DNA of 8,825 nucleotides. Source: Gammaproteobacteria bacterium. GTDB taxonomy: Bacteria > Pseudomonadota > Gammaproteobacteria > GRL18. The notes under the pieces were generated by a model. The model worked only from the letters and a program-made list of their open reading frames with translations. It ran no database searches and was not told the DNA's origin. A program made the translations under genes and the position numbers. Positions within the stretch are counted from its first letter, which is position 1. Each line of letters begins with the position of its first letter. The stretch spans positions 1 through 8,825 of the forward strand of contig JAGLFC010000024.1 of the NCBI GenBank assembly GCA_023144715.1, written 5' to 3'. Positions 1 through 5,454 of the stretch are shown here, piece by piece.

Positions 1-7
1 GCTTATC

Positions 8-25
8 TGTAGCTTTCAAGCTACA
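8..25. promoter_or_regulatory. Palindrome upstream of the TA operon, likely antitoxin operator
   Basis: The sequence TGTAGCTTTCAAGCTACA is a perfect inverted repeat with 8-base arms and a 2-base centre. It ends 8 bases before the toxin start codon. HigA-like and other HTH antitoxins commonly bind palindromes overlapping their own promoter, so an autoregulatory operator is the natural reading. That role is inferred from position and symmetry. The promoter itself probably lies at or beyond the left edge of the window and cannot be assessed. Confidence 0.5.
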
Positions 26-33
26 ATTCGTCT

Positions 34-327
34 ATGGAATATGAAATCATCAAAACAAAGTTATTTGATAAATGGTTCAGTAAGCTCAAAGACCGTAAGG
101 CAGTACTCGCAATATCCAGACGAATTGATCGGGCAAGGTTGGGAAACTTTGGAGATTCTGAGCCTGTTGGTGAAGGTGTCAGTGAAATGCGGATATTTGT
201 TGGCAAAGGGTATCGGGTCTATTATATTATCCAGAACCAGCAACTCATCGTATTACTCTGTGGTGGCAACAAAGCGACTCAACAAAGTGATATTCAGAAA
301 GCTAAATATCTGAAAAAAGATTTATAG
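34..327 (+). CDS. RelE/HigB-like type II toxin (addiction module killer family)
   Basis: This 97-residue basic protein has the size and layout of the RelE/ParE-superfamily 'addiction module killer' group. Members usually cleave mRNA, often at the ribosome, and are neutralised by the partner antitoxin. Visible marks are an N-terminal helical part rich in Lys and Arg (FDKWFSKLKDRKA, RRIDRARLGNFGD, about residues 11-41), the strand GKGYRVYY (57-64) with conserved R61, and the C-terminal signature LLCGGNKATQQSDIQKA (74-90). The last normally reads LLCGGDKxxQ, so N79 replaces the usual Asp. The start at 34 gives the normal family length, but no clear Shine-Dalgarno sequence precedes it; the upstream palindrome occupies that space. 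The antitoxin gene follows after 9 bases, giving the toxin-first order typical of higBA. Whether it is active, and on what target, is inferred from the family only. Confidence 0.88.
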   Translation: MEYEIIKTKLFDKWFSKLKDRKAVLAISRRIDRARLGNFGDSEPVGEGVSEMRIFVGKGYRVYYIIQNQQLIVLLCGGNKATQQSDIQKAKYLKKDL

Positions 328-330
328 GAA
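326..330 (+). promoter_or_regulatory. Ribosome binding site of the antitoxin gene
   Basis: AGGAA overlaps the toxin stop codon TAG (325-327) and lies 6 bases before the antitoxin ATG at 337. The arrangement supports the chosen antitoxin start and suggests that the two genes are translationally linked. Confidence 0.6.
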
Positions 331-336
331 TGTATT

Positions 337-618
337 ATGACCACTGAAACAACACCCTTCAACCCTGTCGATTATCTGGAATCAGAAGAAGAAATTGCAC
401 AATATCTGAATGAAGCGTATCAGGAAGATGATCCTAGGCTCTTTATGATTGCTTTAGGTCATGTTGCCAAGGCAAAAGGTGTTACCCAGATAGCTAAAAA
501 AACAGGGCTAAACCGTGAAAGCCTCTATAAAGTCTTTTCTGGTCAGACTAGCCCTCATTGGTCAACGGTGCAAAAGCTTATGAAAGCTTTAGGATGTCGG
601 TTGGCAATCACTCACTAA
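337..618 (+). CDS. HigA-like HTH antitoxin (addiction module antidote family)
   Basis: This 93-residue protein matches the 'putative addiction module antidote' group that partners the upstream toxin family. The N-terminal part contains the family-like segment FNPVDYLESEEEIAQYLNEA (8-27), followed by ALGHVAKAKGVTQIAKK (39-55) and a helix-turn-helix at about 48-69 (TQIAKKTGLNRESLYKVFSG). The end is SPHWSTVQKLMKALG (72-86), as in Cro/HigA-type repressors. It should bind and neutralise the toxin and repress the operon, probably at the palindrome at 8-25. Its start has a good ribosome binding site overlapping the toxin stop codon. The last 11 bases are shared tail-to-tail with the end of the convergent hsdS, and there is no room for a separate terminator. 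The family call is firm; the operator assignment is inference. Confidence 0.88.
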   Translation: MTTETTPFNPVDYLESEEEIAQYLNEAYQEDDPRLFMIALGHVAKAKGVTQIAKKTGLNRESLYKVFSGQTSPHWSTVQKLMKALGCRLAITH

Positions 619-2077
619 AATCCACCTGTTTTTTTAACCAGTTGAGTGCTGTTTTTTCATTTTGTTCAATTGCCATTTCAACGGCTTGCTTGGCACATTC
701 CAGTAAGTGTTTGGATTGATTGCGTAAAGTAAATGATTCAGTGATCTTTTCTTGAATTTCTATTTGTTTTTCTTCTGATAAAATAGGAATAACAGTCTCT
801 TTTACTTGATCAGGTCGCCAGTGGAGTATGATTGAACCACCCACATCACGCTTTACTTGCTCTTGTGTTAAAACAGAATTAAGAACTAAGGTTAAATACT
901 CATTATTGACCTTATCGTTTTTGCTTTTTAATCGTAGTATACCGCCAGAGGGAATCATTTTGGATGGCTGTTCTTTTAAATAATAAGCAATACCTGGACT
1001 GCCATCTTTACTGAATAATATTTCATCTTGTTTAGGCTGATAGTTTTTAGACTGCTCAAATTTAATATTATTTTCCTGTGGTGTCAGTTCATTATAAAGT
1101 GATTCAGAAATATATTTTTCTTCCGACATTTCAAATGGACTAATATTACTGACTCGAATAAATGGCACACCTTGATCAAGATATTCACTACTGCCTACTT
1201 CAATACTTTTTTTAATAGAAACAAGATTATCCAGAATATCCCAACCACCCGAATAGTTTTTTATGGCATTAATAATTTTATCATATTTTGGTTGATAGTA
1301 TTCTGCATCAATACGTTTGGCTTGTTCTGTATCAGAGTAGTTTTTAATAAAGGTTAATTGGTGCTTGGGTTGCCAATTGGTTAAATTAAGCTCAGAGAGG
1401 AGGATATTTTGGGCTTGTTTATATAATTTTTTAGATTTGTCCGAAGATTTAAAGTGATCTTTAATAGCCTTCGATACTAATTTTTGAATATTATCTGAAA
1501 AAAGAGGTACAAATACACTTCTAGTTGATTCTTTATCAATACTTAAAGGCACTGCTCCAGTTATACGTTGGCTTAGTTGATTCTGACCATATTTTCCAGA
1601 AAGATAACAAAAAAGGTAATAGTTATTGATACTCTCATTAGCACGAATCATAAACTGATTCATACCTAATGATGTAGCTCTTTCAATAGGGGGAATGAGG
1701 TATACTTTGCCTGCATTTCCTATTTTGTTAATTATTATTTCTCCACCATATACTTTTGTTTTTTCTAAGAAATTGTATGCATGTTCATTTATACAAATAA
1801 CATCATTTTCAAAATTATCTCGCTCTATATCCACAGTTCTAATCATATGGGCGTAATCTTTCTCTGATTTTAACTCTACATTGTCTCGTAATATTTTATA
1901 GTTACCATTTGCATGATAGTCTGTCAATACACTTATTAAACCTCGTAATTCAGAATATTTTGACTTTTGTATCAAACCTTCCGTGATTAAATATTTTGGT
2001 TGAAAATACTCCGCATCAAACCTAAAGAGCTTACTTGCCTCTTTTACTTTTGAAAGCTTTACTATCGAAACCTGCAT
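608..2077 (-). CDS. hsdS: Restriction-modification specificity (S) subunit, two target recognition domains
   Basis: This 489-residue protein has the layout of a type I/type IIB S subunit. TRD1 spans about residues 15-195, a central conserved helical region about 195-235, TRD2 about 255-430 and a C-terminal conserved helix about 432-475. The two halves begin with almost the same phrase, RFDAEYFQPKY (19-29) and RIDAEYYQPKY (255-265), which shows the internal duplication typical of S subunits. The TRD2 half has family-typical stretches such as GVPFIRVSNI (303-312), DEILFSKDGSPG (351-362) and SGGIILH-like SIILHWRP (415-422). S subunits give the methylase and nuclease their sequence specificity, with each TRD reading half of a split site; the site cannot be deduced here. 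The gene starts two bases after the rhuM stop codon, has its own strong ribosome binding site, and is last in the hsdM-rhuM-hsdS operon. No frameshift or stop is seen, so it should be functional. Its 3' end overlaps the antitoxin gene. Confidence 0.9.
   Translation of the reverse strand: MQVSIVKLSKVKEASKLFRFDAEYFQPKYLITEGLIQKSKYSELRGLISVLTDYHANGNYKILRDNVELKSEKDYAHMIRTVDIERDNFENDVICINEHAYNFLEKTKVYGGEIIINKIGNAGKVYLIPPIERATSLGMNQFMIRANESINNYYLFCYLSGKYGQNQLSQRITGAVPLSIDKESTRSVFVPLFSDNIQKLVSKAIKDHFKSSDKSKKLYKQAQNILLSELNLTNWQPKHQLTFIKNYSDTEQAKRIDAEYYQPKYDKIINAIKNYSGGWDILDNLVSIKKSIEVGSSEYLDQGVPFIRVSNISPFEMSEEKYISESLYNELTPQENNIKFEQSKNYQPKQDEILFSKDGSPGIAYYLKEQPSKMIPSGGILRLKSKNDKVNNEYLTLVLNSVLTQEQVKRDVGGSIILHWRPDQVKETVIPILSEEKQIEIQEKITESFTLRNQSKHLLECAKQAVEMAIEQNEKTALNWLKKQVDFSE
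1283..1311. repeat. hsdS internal direct repeat, copy in the second half
   Basis: This 29-base segment matches the segment at 1991-2019 at 25 of 29 positions by eye and in the same orientation. Both encode the (D)AEY(F/Y)QPKY phrase that opens each target recognition domain. The copies are 708 bases apart centre to centre. Such repeats mark the ancestral duplication in S subunits and could act as recombination points for domain exchange. Confidence 0.65.
1991..2019. repeat. hsdS internal direct repeat, copy in the first half
   Basis: Partner of the segment at 1283-1311; it encodes the DAEYFQPKY phrase at the start of TRD1. The four differences between copies include both silent and replacement changes, for example Phe versus Tyr in the encoded phrase. 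Confidence 0.65.
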
Positions 2078-2079
2078 CC

Positions 2080-2565
2080 TTATCCCTCACCCCGATTTTT
2101 AATTTTTTGTTCTAGCTCTTTTAATTCTTGCTCATCAATCTTATCTGCCTGTTGAGCATCAAAGGCTTTACGCCTTGTATCAAATTTATGATATTCACCC
2201 AATGCTAACGACTCCATTTGTTTTTTACTCACCGATCCTTTATCTTGCAACAATGTAAAATCATTGTTTTTAATAATATTATCAATATTTTCTCGCCAAA
2301 AATCTATTGTGGTATCAATACGTTTTTTAGCCCTTAGTTCTGCCGTTTCTAAAAAGATCACTACTAAGCGATTAAGCGTGTCTATTTCATCAGTATTGAG
2401 GTAGTTTTTAGCAATATAAATATCTTGTTTACGAACAATATTACCTTTCCAGTTACTTAGCCCTGCATTTTCTTGATCCGCATTGATACGCTGGCAAAGC
2501 AGTTCGGCTGCGGTATTATTGGTGGTTGCATAAAGCAATTTATTTTGTACTTCTGTAAAAAACAT
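2080..2565 (-). CDS. RhuM C-terminal fragment (probably not translated separately)
   Basis: This open frame of 161 codons continues the interrupted rhuM. It carries the typical C-terminal half of the family: FFTEVQNKLLYATTNNTAAE (2-21), then DIYIAKNYLNTDEIDTLNRL (48-67), and a charged helical tail (DEQELKELEQKIKNRGEG). The ATG at 2565 is an internal Met of the full-length frame. The bases just before it (GATAAAGCCGTCCAG) contain no Shine-Dalgarno sequence, so independent initiation is unlikely. It would be made only by readthrough of the TAA at 2644-2646 or by weak reinitiation. Confidence 0.6.
   Translation of the reverse strand: MFFTEVQNKLLYATTNNTAAELLCQRINADQENAGLSNWKGNIVRKQDIYIAKNYLNTDEIDTLNRLVVIFLETAELRAKKRIDTTIDFWRENIDNIIKNNDFTLLQDKGSVSKKQMESLALGEYHKFDTRRKAFDAQQADKIDEQELKELEQKIKNRGEG
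2084..2088 (-). promoter_or_regulatory. Ribosome binding site of hsdS inside the rhuM end
   Basis: Read on the minus strand, GAGGG lies 6 bases before the hsdS ATG (2075-2077), inside the final Gly-Glu-Gly codons of rhuM. It is the strongest Shine-Dalgarno match in the operon and supports the hsdS start. hsdS could therefore be initiated independently of complete rhuM translation. Confidence 0.6.
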
Positions 2566-2643
2566 CTGGACGGCTTTATCTGTTTTATCATAATCACTAC
2601 TTAATGCGAATAAATCTCTGATTTTTTGATAAAAGCGTTTTTC

Positions 2644-3087
2644 TTAGGCTCGAATATCACGAATTTGTGCCAACATTTCATCAAAGTAATCTGGGCGACC
2701 GTCTGGATTTTTTAATCGCTCATTATCCATGATAAAACCTTTAACCATATATTCGTGTAAGTGTTGGTTTGCCCATTGGCGAAATTGTGTGCCTCTATTC
2801 CCACCCACCCTAAAGCCTATCGCTAAAATCATTGCTAAAGAGTAATGTTGTATTGAATATTTTTTATTATCTTGTGTAGTCAGTAAGAAATCCTTACAGA
2901 CTGAATTTTCATTTAATTCTTTTTCTTTCAATATATTAGCAATATGTATGCTCATGTTTTGGCGTGAGGTAGCAAAAAGTTCTGCCAGTTGTTTTTGATT
3001 GAGCCAAACTTCACCCTCTTGTGCATAAAGTGCTATGGATACTTTGCCATCTTTCGTTTTATAAATAATGATATTTTGCTTTTCCAT
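2644..3087 (-). CDS. RhuM N-terminal fragment (truncated product)
   Basis: This is what ribosomes would make from the broken rhuM without readthrough: 147 residues. It holds the presumed DNA-binding helix-turn-helix region, EVWLNQKQLAELFATSRQNM (26-45), then IHIANILKEKEL (47-58). The conserved family core follows as YSLAMILAIGFRVGG (82-96) and GTQFRQWANQHLHEYMVKGF (99-118), and then the linker to the missing half. Most of the recognisable N-terminal family domain is present, so a truncated DNA-binding product is conceivable. Stability and activity are unknown. The start ATG shares its A with the hsdM TAA stop codon. Confidence 0.7.
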   Translation of the reverse strand: MEKQNIIIYKTKDGKVSIALYAQEGEVWLNQKQLAELFATSRQNMSIHIANILKEKELNENSVCKDFLLTTQDNKKYSIQHYSLAMILAIGFRVGGNRGTQFRQWANQHLHEYMVKGFIMDNERLKNPDGRPDYFDEMLAQIRDIRA

Positions 3088-5171
3088 TACTTATCCATCC
3101 AAAATGATAATGTTTCAGTTTTAGCCCATTCAATAAATGCCTCAGCTATTCCATCGTCTAACTCACCACCATGATTATGTAAATCATGATCCACAATCAA
3201 ATGTTGATTTTTATCTAATTTATCTGTTCCATTAGCATTTTTTACATACACATAACTACCCGAATTATCTTTACCGCCTTTTTCACTGACCGCAAAAAAA
3301 ATAGGGTAATCTTCCACTTTAGGGCATAGTTCCTCATGCCATTTTTGCACAAATAACACACTGGTTTTTGTTCCAGTATGGGGTTTAAAGGTATTACCAT
3401 GCAAGCCCACTACTGCTAGAATACGCCCATGTTGTGCAATAAATTCACGGATATGCTTATCAGAGGTATTATTAAATCGTCCTTGTGGCAAAACAATTGC
3501 CATACGTCCACCTGACTTAATAAAATCAAGATTTCTTTCAATAAACAGTATATCTCGACCGACCTTACTTTGTGCCTTACCATTGGCTTTAAAGCCCAAT
3601 TCATATTTATGCAGAATACGGTTTTCTTTAATGTCTCCTGCAAAGGGAGGGTTTGCCATTAAAATATCAAAATTAAACTGTTTATTTTCACCTTTTTCAA
3701 CTCTGAGTGCTTCTAATCGTTCAAAGCCCTTTCCATAAGTTTTTGTCCATTTTGTATCTGCTTTTATATTTTTTTGATTATTGCCTGTTTTATCTACCCA
3801 ACGTTCAAAGTCCAGAGTATTCAAGTGCAACACATTGGTTTCACCATCACCCGCAATTAAATTTAGGGTTCTGGCAACTCTTACCGTTTTTTCATCAAAG
3901 TCAATACCAAACACCTTGAGAACATGTTGTTTGTCTTCATCAGGAATTTCAATATTTGTAAATAAGTGACCTGTTAGCTTAAAAATGGTGTGTACTGGAA
4001 ATCCACAACTGCCAGAAGCTGTATCTACCATATATTCACCCCGTTTAGGGTTCAGCATTTGCACACACATATCAATCACATGGCGTGGGGTAAAATATTG
4101 CCCTTTTTCACCTTTGGCAGATTTATTCACTAAGTACTCAAAGGCTTCATCCACCACCAATAGATTAGAATTAAAGAGTTTTACATCTTGCAAACTGGAG
4201 ACACAAACAGAAAGATGACTATCAGAAAGTTCAAAGACAGAACCATCAGGGAATACCCCTGACCATTGTTCTTTTGCACGATCAAATAAGTCTTGAATTT
4301 TATTTTTTAGTTCTGTTTCTGTTTGACCTGTATTTCTAAATTCCATTACTCGAAATTTTTTATCATTTAATTTTATTAAAGTGTCTTTGAGTATTTCATA
4401 ATCTGATCGCTCATTTTCATTAAGATTTTGGTCAAGGTAAAATTCAATATTTGCTTTATCTTTTCTGCTTTGATATTCATCATAGAGTTTGGTAAATATG
4501 AGCTTGAATACTTCCTCAAAAACATCAACTCCTGCATTTGCTAGGACTTCATCTTCCATTTCTAAAATAATATTTTTTAAAGATGTTCGTTCATTGGCAA
4601 TTTTATCTTTAATGATAAGATCTTTAAGAGTAAAACGCTCGGTTAAAATATCTTTAAGAGTTTGCTTTTCTTTGGGAATATCAGTGATTTCTTCAAAATA
4701 ATTGGGGTCTTTACGGTGGTAATGGGATATGTTTTCACCATTTGTCCAAACACCAATAGGTGCACCTGTTGCATTACAATAGGAACGAAGTTGATTTTTA
4801 CCATCTGTGAGTTTAGGTTTCTTTAATTCAATAATAATAAAAGCGGTATCATGACGATCTTTATCAAGAATCACAATATCAGCACTTTTTTTCTCTTTAC
4901 CAAAAGTGACCGAATATTCAAATTTAATCCTTTTTTTAGGGTATCCATATTGAGCAATCAATCGGGAAGCATAAATCTGACGGACAATTTCTTCTGGTTT
5001 TAGCTGTATGTCTTTATCACGAATAATACACTTTATAAAAGGCGTTTCTTTGCCACGGGTTATTTTATAAAAAACATTTTTTCGCAAAGCAAAAATTTCA
5101 TTAGTAGAAAATAAAGCAAGATGATAATTACTGTCTTTAAGTATTGTTTGGATAATGTCCAGTTGAGCCAT
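3087..5171 (-). CDS. hsdM: N6-adenine DNA methyltransferase fused to HsdR-N-like nuclease domain
   Basis: This 694-residue protein has two recognisable parts. Residues about 55-160 match the HsdR N-terminal PD-(D/E)XK nuclease fold: helix PEEIVRQIYASRLI (59-72), SADIVI with D98, IIELKKPK with E115 and K117, NQLRSY with Q127, and the closing WTNG (142-145). A helical linker follows (about 165-345). Then comes a gamma-type N6-adenine methylase: GQYFTPR (357-363), motif I VDTASGSCGF (382-391), motif IV NPPF (507-510), GGRMAIVLPQGRF (554-566) and GNTFKPHTGTKTSVLFVQ (592-609). Motif I departs from the common DPACGTGGF form but keeps Asp and the Gly positions. It should methylate adenine at sites chosen by HsdS; the fused domain may cut unmethylated DNA. 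This architecture resembles BcgI-type RM subunits, and no separate HsdR is in the window. A weak GGA-rich ribosome binding site (5178-5180) precedes the start. It is the first gene of the operon, and its stop overlaps the rhuM start. Confidence 0.9.
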   Translation of the reverse strand: MAQLDIIQTILKDSNYHLALFSTNEIFALRKNVFYKITRGKETPFIKCIIRDKDIQLKPEEIVRQIYASRLIAQYGYPKKRIKFEYSVTFGKEKKSADIVILDKDRHDTAFIIIELKKPKLTDGKNQLRSYCNATGAPIGVWTNGENISHYHRKDPNYFEEITDIPKEKQTLKDILTERFTLKDLIIKDKIANERTSLKNIILEMEDEVLANAGVDVFEEVFKLIFTKLYDEYQSRKDKANIEFYLDQNLNENERSDYEILKDTLIKLNDKKFRVMEFRNTGQTETELKNKIQDLFDRAKEQWSGVFPDGSVFELSDSHLSVCVSSLQDVKLFNSNLLVVDEAFEYLVNKSAKGEKGQYFTPRHVIDMCVQMLNPKRGEYMVDTASGSCGFPVHTIFKLTGHLFTNIEIPDEDKQHVLKVFGIDFDEKTVRVARTLNLIAGDGETNVLHLNTLDFERWVDKTGNNQKNIKADTKWTKTYGKGFERLEALRVEKGENKQFNFDILMANPPFAGDIKENRILHKYELGFKANGKAQSKVGRDILFIERNLDFIKSGGRMAIVLPQGRFNNTSDKHIREFIAQHGRILAVVGLHGNTFKPHTGTKTSVLFVQKWHEELCPKVEDYPIFFAVSEKGGKDNSGSYVYVKNANGTDKLDKNQHLIVDHDLHNHGGELDDGIAEAFIEWAKTETLSFWMDK

Positions 5172-5220
5172 TTCTTTTCCATTATTGTATTGGGCTTACT
5201 TTTACAGTGTATTACTTTAT

Positions 5221-5340
5221 TTATTTAGAGTCCATCAATTCAGCAATTGTGTTATTTGCTTTAAGTGCATTTATTCGTATTGCAGTTAATTCTTTTTTGG
5301 TATCATTAGATCCAACCATTTTTAATACTTCTATACACAT
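5221..5340 (-). CDS. Possible small hypothetical ORF upstream of hsdM
   Basis: A minus-strand frame of 39 codons runs from ATG at 5340 to TAA at 5221-5223 and ends about 50 bases before hsdM. An alternative in-frame ATG at 5346 would add two residues; another Met is at residue 8. The peptide is hydrophilic and helix-prone in its second half (TKKELTAIRINALKANNTIA, then ELMDSK), which looks more protein-like than the antisense frame. I do not recognise a family. It could be a leader peptide, a small regulator of the restriction operon, or a remnant of a longer gene. The ribosome binding site is poor (GATGGG some 8-9 bases before the ATG). At this length it could also be chance. Confidence 0.3.
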   Translation of the reverse strand: MCIEVLKMVGSNDTKKELTAIRINALKANNTIAELMDSK

Positions 5341-5362
5341 ACACATTACCCATCACTATTTT

Positions 5363-5392
5363 TTGAAATCAGGCTCTGATTATCATTAGAAA
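5363..5392 (+). promoter_or_regulatory. Candidate sigma70-type promoter for mutS
   Basis: TTGAAA (5363-5368) matches the -35 consensus at 5 of 6 bases, and TAGAAA (5387-5392) matches the -10 at 4 of 6, with an 18-base spacer. Transcription would start near 5399 and leave a leader of about 55 bases before the mutS ATG. In this AT-rich region such matches arise by chance, so this is only the best candidate. A second -10-like TATACA at 5424-5429 lacks a good -35. Confidence 0.3.
5367..5381. promoter_or_regulatory. Short palindrome in the mutS promoter region, possible operator
   Basis: AATCAG-GCT-CTGATT is a perfect inverted repeat with 6-base arms and a 3-base centre. It overlaps the -35 end and the spacer of the candidate mutS promoter and lies inside the larger inverted repeat at 5345-5407. 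The position suits a repressor site; no known operator consensus is recognised. Confidence 0.35.
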
Positions 5393-5454
5393 ATAAACAT
5401 GGGTAATTAATGATGTGAAAAACTATACAAGCCACTTTAAGACCATAAAACACA

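Larger units (their letters stand above)
2080..3087 (-). pseudogene. rhuM: rhuM-family gene interrupted by one in-frame stop codon
   Basis: Read through as one frame, this gene encodes about 335 residues, the usual length of RhuM-family (Virulence_RhuM) proteins. These were named after a Salmonella pathogenicity-island gene and are often found inside restriction-modification loci; their function is poorly known. The first 147 codons end in RDIRA, then TAA at 2644-2646, then EKRFYQKIRDLFALSSDYDK continues in the same frame to the normal end at 2080. I counted 26 sense codons between the TAA and the next ATG (2565), so the frame is unbroken. Family members usually have Ser here (RASEKRFYQ). One C-to-A change, TCA to TAA, would explain the break. 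No other lesion is visible, so the mutation is probably recent, a sequencing error, or read through. The start overlaps the hsdM stop as TAATG, pointing to translational coupling. The premature stop leaves about 560 untranslated bases before hsdS. Confidence 0.85.
5345..5407. repeat. Long-spaced inverted repeat ATTACCCAT/ATGGGTAAT
   Basis: ATTACCCAT at 5345-5353 and ATGGGTAAT at 5399-5407 are perfect 9-base inverted copies 45 bases apart. Their centre (5376) is within two bases of the centre of the smaller inverted repeat at 5367-5381. A paired regulator site looped across the divergent promoters is possible, as is a weak cruciform or RNA hairpin. The functional reading is inference. Confidence 0.4.
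5172..5454. other. Divergent intergenic region between hsdM and mutS
   Basis: This gap must hold the promoters for both the minus-strand restriction operon and plus-strand mutS. A plausible mutS promoter and two inverted repeats are visible and listed separately, as is a small minus-strand ORF. On the minus strand the best -10-like hexamer is TATAGT (complement of 5422-5427), but no good -35 lies 16-18 bases upstream of it, so I do not call an hsdM promoter. The + strand frame at 5207-5389 is hydrophobic, matches nothing I know and lies antisense to the minus-strand ORF; I treat it as chance. No terminator or tRNA is seen. Confidence 0.6.

Noticed and set aside
382..391. Idea that the methylase motif I variant (DTASGSCGF in HsdM) marks an inactive enzyme
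   Set aside because: These are residue numbers in HsdM. The Asp and the key Gly positions are kept, motif IV NPPF is intact, and similar Ser/Cys variants are known to me in this methylase group. Inactivity is not supported.
619..660. Rho-independent terminator for the TA operon using the T-run near 629-635
   Set aside because: The T-run has no GC-rich stem just before it and is simply hsdS coding sequence on the other strand.
1172..1357. Plus-strand frame inside hsdS
   Set aside because: It is the antisense shadow of a well-supported HsdS coding region; the Phe/Ile/Asn-rich composition reflects the complementary strand.
2566..2643. Frameshift or a true gap between two separate genes in the RhuM region
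   Set aside because: The 78 bases are exactly 26 sense codons in the same frame as both neighbours, and they encode family-like sequence (EKRFYQKIRDLF). The break is a single nonsense codon, not a frameshift or an intergenic space.
3707..4701. Several plus-strand frames inside hsdM
   Set aside because: All lie antisense to conserved methylase sequence and show no family features or start signals.
5207..5389. Plus-strand 60-codon frame in the intergenic region
   Set aside because: It is hydrophobic and low in complexity, has no ribosome binding site or known family, and lies antisense to a more protein-like minus-strand frame. It also crosses the inverted repeats.
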